From: Spirochaetota bacterium
GTDB taxonomy: Bacteria > Spirochaetota > Spirochaetia > Treponematales > UBA12059
DNA length: 64,000 nt
Reading direction: 5' to 3'
Assembly: GCA_029547205.1 (NCBI GenBank)
Contig: JAKPPT010000070.1
Coordinates: forward strand, 1-64,000
Numbering within the stretch: position 1 is the stretch's first letter; each line of letters opens with the position of its first letter. The position numbers and the translations under genes were made by a program. Positions 10,501 to 17,673 of the stretch are shown here, in pieces. The notes beneath the pieces were generated by a model that saw only the letters and a list, made by a program, of their open reading frames with translations, was not told the DNA's origin and made no database searches.

Positions 10501-10922
10501 AGGAGAAGGTGGTGTATTCTGAAATTGTCAGGCAACCTCAATTTTATTTTGACACAGAGAATTTTTATGTAGAAGCCACATCATTTTTAATGACGGGCAA
10601 AAATATAAAGTATATTTGTGGGCTATTAAATTCTAATCCTGTTACATACTTCTTTAAACAATGGTATGCTGGTGGTGGATTAGGAGAAAAAGGCTATAGA
10701 TATAAAAAGGCATTTCTTGAAAATATTCCTATACCCTCTATCACTGTAACCAACCAACCTATTGTTCAACAAATAGAGGCTTTGGTAGATAAAATTCTTT
10801 TTGCTAAAAAACAAAACCCGCATGCAGACACCAAAGAATACGAACGCCAGATTGACCAGCTGGTCTACCAACTCTACGGCCTGACCGATGAAGAGATTCG
10901 GATAGTGGAGGGGAAACAATGA
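7527..10922 (+). CDS. Eco57I-type adenine DNA methyltransferase, possibly with nuclease domain
   Basis: A large (1131 residues) N6-adenine methyltransferase of the gamma class. Motif I CDPAVGSGAF is near residue 527, the acidic motif LYGVDIDPGAVEIAKLRLW near 570, and the catalytic motif IV NPPY near 694. The C-terminal ~300 residues resemble the TaqI/Eco57I target recognition domain (YYGIKTGLNEAF, GRDIKRYYYEW). The first 150 residues contain GEHEIDILVVQLKK, which could be a degenerate PD-(D/E)xK nuclease core; this is only an inference. AGGAGA precedes the ATG. It probably gives self-protection and specificity for the helicase/nuclease encoded one base upstream. Both genes differ in base use from the AT-rich sequence around them, which suggests transfer. 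Confidence 0.85.
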   Translation: MDRQQAQKLIKETFEKPFAKLNFASFIKNLLNQVEDAPFTYEGNYIPDAYKPYISSLERLYKYSDGEHEIDILVVQLKKQTSLERARTMQRNFIAWYLNGSRGGKMKDAALVAFVSPDEADWRFSLVKMDYRFEETKDGKVKVKEDFTPARRWSFLVGSNEASHTAQSRLMNILADDEHNPTLKQLEEAFNIETVTKEFFLKYRELFIRTKEALDKVVKHNARVKADFDAKGVDTVNFAKKLLGQIVFLYFLQKKGWFGVERDAEWGTGSKHFLRELFEGKHGKYTNFFNDILEPLFYKALRIDRSHDDHYYSRFNCKIPFLNGGLFDPIGNYDWVHMDINIPNELFSNTVKTKEGDIGNGILDIFDRYNFTVKEDEPLEKEVAIDPELLGKAYEKFNAIRPDNFEEYKAALKSGQKDAENKFNKTFGVYYTPREIVHYMCKQSLINYLFTRAEEVGLSNDIKKQDIEDLIEVGEMITEHEATALIKQEKIKNGIQKSTEYVGLLSDSIRENAATIDNWLADITVCDPAVGSGAFPVGMMHEIVKARNLLSIYIKGPNRNIYTFKRECIEKSLYGVDIDPGAVEIAKLRLWLSLVVDEDDIRQIKPLPNLDYKIVCGNSLLGVEKNLFNNELFVKLEQLKPHYFNETNPTKKQEYKKQIDNLIRQITSEHTEFDFEVYFSEVFHKKGGFDVVIANPPYIQLQKAIDDKQKYADLYKNACYETFDRCGDIYCLFYEQGIRILRPNGVLCFITSNKWMRAGYGKSLRTFFLKHNPRLLIDLGPGIFESATVDTNILIMQKNGTKPAQLCLDAVTLTEEAKEADIALYIKKNRTCLTALSENAWFIGSSAEQQLKEKIERIGKPLKDWDVNIYYGIKTGLNEAFIITTEKRNEILSRCKDDAERQRTEAIIKPILRGRDIKRYYYEWAGLWVIVIPASWTNVNKGEVTAEKFINMKFPTLMQYLKIYEEKAKKRDDQGDYWWELRHCAYYPEFEKEKVVYSEIVRQPQFYFDTENFYVEATSFLMTGKNIKYICGLLNSNPVTYFFKQWYAGGGLGEKGYRYKKAFLENIPIPSITVTNQPIVQQIEALVDKILFAKKQNPHADTKEYERQIDQLVYQLYGLTDEEIRIVEGKQ

Positions 10923-10942
10923 TTGTGGGGTCGGAGCTTGCA

Positions 10943-11010
10943 AGAAGCTAACAAGCGTTTTCACCCGACAGGCTTCGCCTCGATGTTCTCATCTCGCTTT
11001 CGGGTGATGC
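10943..11010 (+). repeat. attC-like imperfect palindrome after the defence pair
   Basis: AGCTAAC is followed by GCG and CACCCGA, a loop, then TCGGGTG and GCGCAAAC. The arms pair with small bulges, as in integron cassette recombination sites (attC). A GTTAGCT box is expected at the right end but is not found there; one occurs at 4281, left of the gene pair. The structure is visible, but assignment as attC is inference. Confidence 0.3.
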
Positions 11011-11083
11011 GCAAACCTTTATATGGACAACTTCATCGCACATAGTGTTTAGAAATAGATTTTTCACGCTTAATGACTGACAG

Positions 11084-11356
11084 ATGAATACTGAGAATGT
11101 AAAAGCAGTTATAAAAGAAGGAGATTGCAAAAGACTAAAGTTCATCTTAAATATTTATAAAAATAATAGTGTTGAATGGTTTCCGGAAATAGTTACTTAT
11201 TGTAAAAATAAGGAAACAAATTTCATCCAGTTTGAATGGATCGAAGGTTGTGTAATTGATTATAAAAATATTAAAAGAGCATTTTATGATTTAGGTAAAT
11301 TTCATAATAAAAATAAAGTAAGTAATAAAAAATATGGATTCATAACTCTGTGTTAA
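11084..11356 (+). pseudogene. Truncated phosphotransferase-like (APH/choline kinase type) fragment
   Basis: An AT-rich 90-codon frame with sequence like the N-terminal lobe of aminoglycoside or choline phosphotransferases: FIQFEWIEGCVIDYKNIKRAFYDLGKFH follows the hinge pattern in which F-W-EG is followed by LG-FH. The catalytic HGD and DxD motifs of the C-terminal lobe are missing, because the frame ends and transposon debris starts. It is therefore called a broken gene. Confidence 0.4.
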
Positions 11357-11451
11357 ATAGTGTTCAGTCTTGTTCGCAATTTTAAGTAAAGTAAATCATT
11401 AGATTTCCATTTTGTCATAATGCCATATTTAATAACGCTTGTTGTTTGGCA

Positions 11452-12235
11452 AGCTATTCTGCCTTTATATACCTCCTACCGGTCTGCCAAGTATTCTTCA
11501 TATTCCATGAGATACGAGCAGATCAATCGCATATATGAATTAACACTTGCGAATATTTTAACTACTCTCGAACGTCTCCTTATTTCTTTGTTCAACCGTT
11601 CAAGGGTATTCGTCGAAGCAATCTTCCGTGCATCGATTTCCTGAAAACCATAAAACTGCAGTGAGTTCTCTAACCCATCTTCAAGAATTGCAATTGCCTC
11701 CGGAAGAGTATCGCCATACTGCTCGATAATTTCATGGCAATATGCAATTGCGGTTTCTCGGTCAGGCTTTAGCTATATCTGCTTAAACCTTTTTGCAAAC
11801 GCTTCTTTGTCTTTGTGCGAAACTTTAGCGAGGATGTTTCGCATGAAATGAACCTTACACCGCTCTATAGGACACACCGAGGAATTCCTTCTGAATTGCG
11901 TTCTGAAGACCCCTATGTGCATCAGAACCGCACAACACCATCAATGTTCAGAATGCCGTCCAGTTCTTGAATAGTGTCACGAAAATTGTGAAAATGCTTA
12001 TTCTGTCTACTGTCCCATTTGGTTTTTGCGGAAAATATCAAATATATTGTGATGATTATAAATATGTCTACTAAACATTGTAGAAAGAATTTTATTCACA
12101 AGTTTCATGACACTAAGCAGTTCTTGAGCCTGGATAACGGTTACATAACAAAGCGCTGCGAGGACATTCGTTTGCCTGGTACATATATTCCTACCCCCTC
12201 CTTAACTATTTCCATTCAGCTCTAGCAACAATGTG
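11452..12235 (-). pseudogene. IS256 (Mutator-type) transposase remnant
   Basis: Minus-strand translation gives clear Mutator-family pieces: CKVHFMRNILAKVSHKDKEAF, then EDGLENSLQFYG, ASTNTLERLNKEIRRRS and VNSYMRLICSYLMEYEEYL. The frame carries in-frame stops, for example TAG in the RFKQ-I-stop-LKPD region and before EVYKGRI, and at least one frameshift near 11870. A 147 bp MITE (11971-12117) splits the gene in its middle. The 5' part right of the MITE is badly decayed. Confidence 0.75.
11971..12117. mobile_element. MITE copy A, inside the IS256 remnant
   Basis: A 147 bp non-coding element with inverted ends: TAGTGTCACGAAAATTGTGA at the left and TCACAAGTTTCATGACACTA at the right. A perfect 10-base direct repeat, CAGTTCTTGA, flanks it at 11961-11970 and 12118-12127, as expected for a target duplication. 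Three related copies lie at 13998, 18237 and 42432. The target size is near the 8-9 bp made by IS256-family transposases, so such an enzyme may mobilise it. Confidence 0.8.
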
Positions 12236-12259
12236 ATGAATTATGCTTGACAATATTTT

Positions 12260-12273
12260 GGTATTATAGTACC
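12260..12273. promoter_or_regulatory. Near-palindromic operator candidate before the DUF438 gene
   Basis: The sequence GGTATTATAGTACC is a 14-base dyad with 12 of 14 symmetric positions. It lies 45 bases upstream of the DUF438-hemerythrin gene and overlaps a TTGACA-containing AT-rich region (TTGACA at 12247). It could be a regulator site; no regulator is identified. Confidence 0.3.
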
Positions 12274-12317
12274 TTTATATTGTTTTAGTAAACCAAAGCT
12301 GAACCAGGGAGGTCAGT

Positions 12318-13580
12318 ATGAGTGAATATCTAACAGACGGAGAAGAAAAAACAAAACGACTCAAGGCAGTCATTGATGCTCTGGCTGCAGGAACTTCTCC
12401 TGATAAAGTAAAGAAGGAATTTCACGAACTCATCAAAGGAGCAAGCGCTACAGAAGTTGCAGCGATGGAGCAATCGCTTATTGCTGGTGGCATGCCGGTT
12501 GAAGAAGTCATGAAACTTTGCGAAATCCACGCAGATGTTTTCAGGGAAGGTCTTGAAAAGGCTAAACCGGGTAAGACGCTTCCCGGGCATCCTGTTCACA
12601 CATTCCTCGCAGAAAACAAAGAAGCAAGGAAACACGTACGAGCTTTGCTCACTCGAGCATGGTTTGGCGACAGTGAAAAACTTAAGGAAGCGGTAGATGC
12701 GCTCCGACCTATCATCATCCACTACGAACGCAAGGAAAACCAGCTTTTCCCATTTTTGGAGCAGCGCGGTTTTACCGGTCCATCGAAAGTGATGTGGGGA
12801 AAACATGATGAAATTCGCGAGAAATTCCGGGAGATTGACACAGCATTCTCTTTGGGTTCATTGAAAACAGCCAGATCGCTCGCAAAAGATCTCGCTCGCC
12901 GGATACGTATGATGATTTTTATGGAAGAAAAAATTCTCTTCCCCAATGCACTTAAAAAACTCACGAACCGCGATTGGGTGCAAATCCGGAATGGCGAATC
13001 CGCTATCGGTTATGCATGGGTGAAACCTGGGGCTGAATGGGATGCCGGGCTTGTGAGCAATATGCCGGATCAGCAAGACCAAAATCGAGTGCCTGCGGAA
13101 ACACATTCAACATCCGCCAGCAAAACCAATGAGGAGAACCTGGCCATGGACAATAGAACTCCGCTCGCTCCAGAAACACCCATTCCTCTCTCGGTGGGAA
13201 GTCTGCCGCTATCGTACCTTGATGGCATCCTGAAGATGCTACCCTTCGATATTTCTTTCGTAGATGCTAACGATAAAGTCATGTACTACTCAGACTCTCC
13301 ACACCGGGTATTCCCTCGAAGTCCCGCCATTATTGGAAGAGCTGTCCAAAACTGCCATCCGCCTAAAAGCGTTGCAACAGTAGAAAAAATACTTGAAGCA
13401 TTCCGGAAAAAAGAAAAAGACAAAGCTGAGTTCTGGATTGAGATGAACGGCAAATTCATCTACATTGCATACAAGCCGCTCTATGATGCTTCCGGTACCT
13501 ATCTTGGGACACTGGAAATGAGCATGGATGCAACAGAACTGCGAGCCCTTAGAGGTCAGCGTAGACTCCTCGATTGGTAG
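12318..13580 (+). CDS. DUF438-hemerythrin-PAS domain protein
   Basis: A 420-residue predicted cytosolic sensor. Residues ~10-85 match the DUF438 pattern (FHELIKGASATEVAAMEQSL, VMKLCEIHADVF). Residues ~90-225 form a hemerythrin-like HHE bundle with spaced His/Glu ligands (GHPVHTF, IIHYERKENQLFPFLE, MWGKHDEIR, FMEEKILFP), which probably holds a di-iron centre that binds O2 or NO. Residues ~300-415 are a PAS domain (LPFDISFVDANDKVMYYSD, GRAVQNCHPP). AGGGAGG precedes the start. A cupin gene follows after about 75 bases and is probably in the same operon. Proteins of this architecture occur in anaerobes and are linked to oxidative or nitrosative stress. The direct partner is unknown. Confidence 0.88.
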   Translation: MSEYLTDGEEKTKRLKAVIDALAAGTSPDKVKKEFHELIKGASATEVAAMEQSLIAGGMPVEEVMKLCEIHADVFREGLEKAKPGKTLPGHPVHTFLAENKEARKHVRALLTRAWFGDSEKLKEAVDALRPIIIHYERKENQLFPFLEQRGFTGPSKVMWGKHDEIREKFREIDTAFSLGSLKTARSLAKDLARRIRMMIFMEEKILFPNALKKLTNRDWVQIRNGESAIGYAWVKPGAEWDAGLVSNMPDQQDQNRVPAETHSTSASKTNEENLAMDNRTPLAPETPIPLSVGSLPLSYLDGILKMLPFDISFVDANDKVMYYSDSPHRVFPRSPAIIGRAVQNCHPPKSVATVEKILEAFRKKEKDKAEFWIEMNGKFIYIAYKPLYDASGTYLGTLEMSMDATELRALRGQRRLLDW

Positions 13581-13656
13581 CTGGCTATTGTGCGGGTATG
13601 CTTTCCATACCGGTAATACAGGCAAATCGAAAGAATCACAATTGGAGGACAATGCA

Positions 13657-13971
13657 ATGGAGAAACAAGTATATTCGTATACAAAGACCGATCATAAAAT
13701 CATCGAAAAAATAGTGGCGGACGAACATGTTCAGATAAACCATGTCGTTCTAAGCCAGGGTGAATCTCTACCGGTGCACAATGCAAACGCCTTCGTGTAC
13801 CAGATAATATCGCGGGGCATAATGAAGATTGCAATCGAAGACCGTGAGCCTGAGCTTCATGAGGCAGGGACCATACTCGCGATATCCAGAGGAACCAAAA
13901 TGGCAATCGAAAATGGCGGAACCGAAAGCTTAGAGTTTTTTATTCTGAAGGCTCCCCCTCCTGATGCGTGA
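13657..13971 (+). CDS. Small cupin-domain protein
   Basis: A 104-residue single-domain cupin. The start at 13657 is chosen because GGAGGA lies 7 bases upstream; the frame extends further upstream without relevant sequence. The beta-barrel pattern is visible (VVLSQGESLPVHNANAFVYQIISRG, then HEAGTILAISRGTKMAIEN). Only one of the usual metal-binding His residues (LPVHNANA) is clear. It lies directly behind the DUF438-hemerythrin gene, so it probably works in the same redox or stress response. Confidence 0.75.
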   Translation: MEKQVYSYTKTDHKIIEKIVADEHVQINHVVLSQGESLPVHNANAFVYQIISRGIMKIAIEDREPELHEAGTILAISRGTKMAIENGGTESLEFFILKAPPPDA

Positions 13972-13997
13972 GAGAATCAGCATCCATATAGATCTAA

Positions 13998-14145
13998 TAG
14001 TGTCACAAAAATTGTAAAAAAGCCATTTGGGTTACTACTTGTTTGATGGTATAGGGCAAGTATCAAATATAATGTATGTATGTATGTATAGATATGCATA
14101 CTATGTAGTGTTGAAAAACTTTTATGTACAAGGTTCATGACACCA
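13998..14145. mobile_element. MITE copy B
   Basis: Related to the copy at 11971, with left end TAGTGTCACAAAAATTGT and right end GTTCATGACACCA, and 148 bp long. The centre has diverged and contains a short tandem run of TATG (about 14070-14090). No target duplication can be seen, so this is probably an old copy. It fills most of the gap between the cupin gene and the binding-protein gene. Confidence 0.65.
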
Positions 14146-14206
14146 ATCACTCAATAACTTTGAATGTTGATCCCCAAGGTCATGCGTTATATGCAAACAC
14201 CAGGCA

Positions 14207-14944
14207 TTAATACTTGATCCCATACTTTTTTAGTATGCCAGCATAAACCCCATTACGTTTGATTATAGCAAGACCCTTATTAAACTGATCGAGCAGCGCC
14301 CTGGAATCGGGATACTGCTTGGAAACAATAAGGTGCAACGTACTCACGTTTGCAGGTTTTGTAACCATTTTTAATTTTCCAATTTCATTGCCTAAAATTC
14401 TCTCTGCAATCATCTTGCAGACTAATTCATCTTCAATAAAATATTGAATGCGACCAGATTTTAGCATGAGAATAGCCTGTTCCGTCGTCGCTATCGAATC
14501 ATATTTAATACCCAGCTTCTTCAATTCATCACGGTACCAGTATCCCTGGAGCCCTCCCCAGCGAACATTACCAAAATCTTTTAGTGACAGCCAATCTATA
14601 TCGCTTCCTCTACCTTCCCAATAAAAAATTCCACCGCGAGACGTTATGAGTACATCGGGAAAATAGTATTTAACCGATCGCTCTTCCGTAATTCTATAAG
14701 GAAACGCAGCAAAAGCCATGCCATTTTGAACATTTTGCTCACAACGTTCCCAGGGGAAAAACCTTAAATCGAACGCTATGTTGCCTGCCGAACATGCTGC
14801 CATGATAATCTCAGTTACAACAGCTTTCCCACCAGGTTTTGCCGTAGTATACGGTTCCCATTCACTCGTATTAAAAATCACGCTCTGAGCATGTAACAAC
14901 GCTATTGAGAAAATTAGCATTATTATTACTGTTCTATGTTTCAT
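14207..14944 (-). CDS. Periplasmic amino-acid-type solute-binding protein
   Basis: A 245-residue secreted protein of the extracellular solute-binding family 3 (ABC amino-acid receptors). The ATG at 14944 gives a good signal peptide (MKHRTVIIMLIFSIALLHAQS); a TTG fifteen codons earlier is less likely. The start of the mature protein (FNTSEWEPYTTAKPGGKAVVTEIIMAA) and the later lobe (GGLQGYWYRDELKKLGIKYD) fit the two-lobed fold. No ABC permease or ATPase gene is next to it, so it may be an orphan receptor or a sensor. Confidence 0.72.
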   Translation of the reverse strand: MKHRTVIIMLIFSIALLHAQSVIFNTSEWEPYTTAKPGGKAVVTEIIMAACSAGNIAFDLRFFPWERCEQNVQNGMAFAAFPYRITEERSVKYYFPDVLITSRGGIFYWEGRGSDIDWLSLKDFGNVRWGGLQGYWYRDELKKLGIKYDSIATTEQAILMLKSGRIQYFIEDELVCKMIAERILGNEIGKLKMVTKPANVSTLHLIVSKQYPDSRALLDQFNKGLAIIKRNGVYAGILKKYGIKY

Positions 14945-15168
14945 TGAATTTCTTATTGTAAATATAATACGGGGAAGTAGTCTTTTCAATTACAAACTGT
15001 ATCATTACAGAGATACAACAATAAGATTGCTGTATTAGTAACATTTTATGATAATGATATTGAATAGTATAATAAAGTAATGACATTTTGAAAATGAGTA
15101 TAACGATATTATATTAGCAGCGTACAGATAGCAATATAAATTAATTTTAACTGACAATAAGAAAGTAC

Positions 15169-15198
15169 TTGACAAAGTTAACCATTATATGTTATAAT
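15169..15198 (+). promoter_or_regulatory. Promoter of the AAA/unknown gene pair
   Basis: TTGACA (15169-15174), an 18-base spacer and TATAAT (15193-15198). This is close to the vegetative consensus. Transcription should start near 15205, nearly 290 bases before the first long gene, so the transcript has an unusually long leader. Confidence 0.75.
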
Positions 15199-15204
15199 AT
15201 TTAT

Positions 15205-15489
15205 ACAATACAAAAGGCCCGATTTATTTCCTTACTTGCGGGGCCTGTTAGTTATGACAAACCTGCTGCATAGCGCATGCAGGACTATAGCTAAAGGGGG
15301 TTAACATGCTATTCTTTTTAACAATCCAATCAACACAATTCGTATTTTTCAGCAGTTTGTAATAATACCATCAATCACGCAGTCATTGTTTACATAGGCA
15401 AAATTTGTATTCGTGGAACTGTCTCACAGCAGCAAGTGTTACTATTTATTCTCTTCTAACGCATAATAAAACCAATAAGGAAGAAACCT
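15205..15489 (+). other. Structured leader region upstream of the AAA gene
   Basis: This leader holds two stem candidates: GGCCC...GGGCC around 15215-15245 and CCTGC...GCAGG around 15262-15283. They are followed by a strong ribosome binding site (AAAGGGGG) in front of an 18-codon frame. No terminator run follows the first stem. It could be a regulatory leader or a small RNA. I do not recognise a known riboswitch. Confidence 0.35.
15306..15362 (+). CDS. Possible 18-residue leader peptide
   Basis: ATG sits 5 bases after AAAGGGGG and opens a short hydrophobic peptide (MLFFLTIQSTQFVFFSSL). The strong initiation site within a promoter-driven leader is the only support. It could be a leader peptide, a small membrane toxin, or chance. 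Confidence 0.25.
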   Translation: MLFFLTIQSTQFVFFSSL

Positions 15490-16194
15490 ATGGCATATGC
15501 ATCAGATGCCTTATCAATAAATACCGATTTTAACTCAAACGAAACAGATTCTCCAGATTATGGATTCTATAGTAACGATACTTGTAACGAAACACTTTTT
15601 TATTCTCTAAACGCTGCAGAATTACAATACTCAAGTGAACTGCGCGTAAACACATTTTTGTTAGAATCATACGCTTACAAAAATTTTACTAAAAAAATTA
15701 TTTTCAAACGCAATACTACCAATGCAAAAAATATTGCTAAAATGTTCCATGCAAACAATCCAAACGATACTATACTACACATCGACGAAATAGACAGTTT
15801 TTTATTTAAGCGAAAAAATGTGCATCAATCATGGGAAATTTCTAAAGTAAACGAATTTTTTTCTCAGATGGACCAATATCAGAGTATATTCATTGCTACC
15901 ACTAATAATTACAGTCTCTTTGACGAAGCTGTTATTCGAAGGTTCCAACAAAAAATAGAATTTTTAGCATTAACTACAGAGGGTGTGTTATCGCTCTTAA
16001 AAATTTATTTTCCTGCTATCAAATTTTCACAATCAAATCTATTATCACTATTAAACAATGGTCCTGTCTATCCGTCAGATTTTCAAACGGTAGCAAAGAA
16101 TATTTCTGTTATGGGTGGCATCAAATGTAATAAAACCACAATAATCACCATGCTGCTCAAAGAATCAAAACTAAGGAATTATAACATGGAGTAA
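15490..16194 (+). CDS. AAA+ ATPase-like protein lacking a P-loop
   Basis: A 234-residue product. The second half of an AAA+ module is clear: Walker B TILHIDEIDSFLF near residue 96, sensor 1 FIATTNN near 135, and the AVIRRF arginine-finger region near 150, with a C-terminal lid-like part. No GxxxxGK[ST] Walker A motif occurs in the preceding ~95 residues, which are rich in Asn, Thr and Tyr. It is either a 5'-truncated ATPase or a non-hydrolysing relative. AAGGAAG stands 7 bases before the ATG. The next gene follows after 40 bases with its own good site, so the two form an operon. Confidence 0.6.
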   Translation: MAYASDALSINTDFNSNETDSPDYGFYSNDTCNETLFYSLNAAELQYSSELRVNTFLLESYAYKNFTKKIIFKRNTTNAKNIAKMFHANNPNDTILHIDEIDSFLFKRKNVHQSWEISKVNEFFSQMDQYQSIFIATTNNYSLFDEAVIRRFQQKIEFLALTTEGVLSLLKIYFPAIKFSQSNLLSLLNNGPVYPSDFQTVAKNISVMGGIKCNKTTIITMLLKESKLRNYNME

Positions 16195-16234
16195 GCTATC
16201 AGCTTTCTCCCATAACTTTTAATGGAGGTTAACT

Positions 16235-17086
16235 ATGAAACAGAACTACAGATTGCAAAAATCAATGTTCATGGCATTTTTTGGACCTTCTGATGAGGAA
16301 ATCAGAAATCGTGCAAGCGACCAATCACCTGCTCTCTTTTATCCAGGATCAGGACAGGACTACGGTCCAATGTGGTATTTTTATCACAATTATGGCATTA
16401 AAAAATTTATCCACGTTGATTATATTTATAATTATATAGAGCCTCCGGAAGAAAATTTGGAACCGTACAAAATCGCCGAAAAGAAAATCGATAAAAATAA
16501 ATTACTTAGTTATAACGATCCCCATTTTTATGTTGTCAACCCAGTTGTATTGCTTCAAGAAAATTTTCCAGATCATTCTATAGAATCATGCAAAGAAATA
16601 TTCCCTCCATATTTTGGTGTTTACAGTTGGGATTATTTTTGGGACCCGGAATGCCCGGAATCAAATCGATGTCCATCCTACGGAATAAAAATTGTATTGA
16701 CGAGCGCTAACGATACAATCGAATTCTACTATTTAAAAACCGATGCTATTGGGACATATAATTTATTGGTAAAATTGGGCTGGAACATACAGGTAATGGT
16801 AATTCAGGAACATGGCTTTGGCTGTTTATGGACTGGTTTTGCAGGGAAAAGCAAATTATATGAAATAGCTAAGCATTATAATAAATTTCCTAAATATCTT
16901 TTTGTAGCAGAATCACAGAAAACCTGGCCAGGATATAAACAAACCCGGGATGCAGTTCTCATTAAAAGAGGTCAGATGCATGACATCTACCGTGCTGTAT
17001 GCGAATATACACCCGAAGTAAAAACCAGTAAACAAGTTGTAAGAATAGTGCAGGAAAGCAAGGAAAGTGAAATAGTATTGGAATAA
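16235..17086 (+). CDS. Unknown protein, partner of the AAA-like gene
   Basis: A 283-residue protein of no family that I can name with confidence. It is rich in aromatic residues and reads as a compact soluble protein without signal peptide or membrane segment. Notable pieces are ALFYPGSGQDYGPMWYF near residue 30, an acidic WDPECPESNRCPSYG with two Cys near 145, and VIQEHGFGCLWTGFAG near 190. The start is preceded by GGAGG. It is probably co-transcribed with the AAA-like gene and ends before a terminator-like hairpin. The pair has an AT-rich composition and transposon debris on both sides, so it could be acquired. Confidence 0.6.
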   Translation: MKQNYRLQKSMFMAFFGPSDEEIRNRASDQSPALFYPGSGQDYGPMWYFYHNYGIKKFIHVDYIYNYIEPPEENLEPYKIAEKKIDKNKLLSYNDPHFYVVNPVVLLQENFPDHSIESCKEIFPPYFGVYSWDYFWDPECPESNRCPSYGIKIVLTSANDTIEFYYLKTDAIGTYNLLVKLGWNIQVMVIQEHGFGCLWTGFAGKSKLYEIAKHYNKFPKYLFVAESQKTWPGYKQTRDAVLIKRGQMHDIYRAVCEYTPEVKTSKQVVRIVQESKESEIVLE

Positions 17087-17093
17087 ATCGGAA

Positions 17094-17139
17094 CGGAGCT
17101 AGAGAATTCCTGACAACTATTCTGTAGCTCCGGATTCTT
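17094..17139 (+). terminator. Terminator-like hairpin after the AAA operon
   Basis: GGAGCTA pairs with TAGCTCC across a loop of about 23 bases, followed by GGATTCTTTT. The large loop makes it weak, but the position directly after the stop fits a terminator. Confidence 0.45.
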
Positions 17140-17151
17140 TTCTGCATTAAA

Positions 17152-17283
17152 TCATTTTACCCACTTTTTCACAGTTTTGGTTGTAGTCTTGAATTCACGT
17201 GCGGTAGGCTTTATGCCATACTTCAAAGCATACTCCACTGACATAACCCTATACTGTACAGGGTCTTTTCTGTTACGATAAAG
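17152..17283 (-). pseudogene. Transposase N-terminal helix-turn-helix fragment
   Basis: The minus-strand reading gives NRKDPVQYRVMSVEYALKYG followed by PTAREFKTTTKTVKKWVK and a stop. This matches the DNA-binding start of integrase-type transposases. No catalytic domain follows, and the upstream sequence (17284-17420) is without a readable frame, so this is a leftover. Confidence 0.5.
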
Positions 17284-17422
17284 TTCATATTAATTAAATT
17301 CAAACACAGCCAGCTACTTAGGTTGTTTTCCACTTTTAATGTTACCTGATTTCATCAACTTCAGGTAGCGCCTTTTGGGATAACCATCTCCCTTCGCAGT
17401 TCAATCCCACGTCCCTTGTTTC

Positions 17423-17452
17423 TTGACATTACTCCCGGCTCTGTGCTACATT
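17423..17452 (+). promoter_or_regulatory. Promoter of tRNA-Pro
   Basis: TTGACA (17423-17428), an 18-base spacer and TACATT (17447-17452) stand 25 bases before the tRNA. The spacing and distance are typical of stable RNA promoters. Confidence 0.75.
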
Positions 17453-17477
17453 TTTTCTACAAATTTTATTTCGATTT

Positions 17478-17551
17478 CGGGCAATAGCGCAGGTGGTTAG
17501 CGTACAAGTCTGGGGGACTTGGGGTCCCCGGTTCAAGTCCGGGTTGCCCGA
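17478..17551 (+). tRNA. tRNA-Pro (anticodon GGG)
   Basis: A complete cloverleaf: acceptor CGGGCAA/TTGCCCG with discriminator A, D arm GCGC/GCGT, anticodon stem CAAGT/ACTTG with loop CTGGGGG, and T arm CCCGG-TTCAAGT-CCGGG. CCA is not encoded. A T-run after the gene (ATTTTTTTAT) may end transcription. Confidence 0.93.
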
Positions 17552-17673
17552 TTTTTTTATTTCATGCTGCTTCGTATAAAAAGTATCAAACCAGCTATAG
17601 AGCAAAGTCATTTATCTCTATCATACACATCATAGAATGTAAACTCATAAGGCCAGCTTACTGACACTTATTC

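Noticed and set aside
4325-10922. Assignment to DISARM or BREX
   Set aside because: Neither a DUF1998 (DrmB) nor PglZ/BrxC-type gene is next to the pair, so the named systems are not supported.
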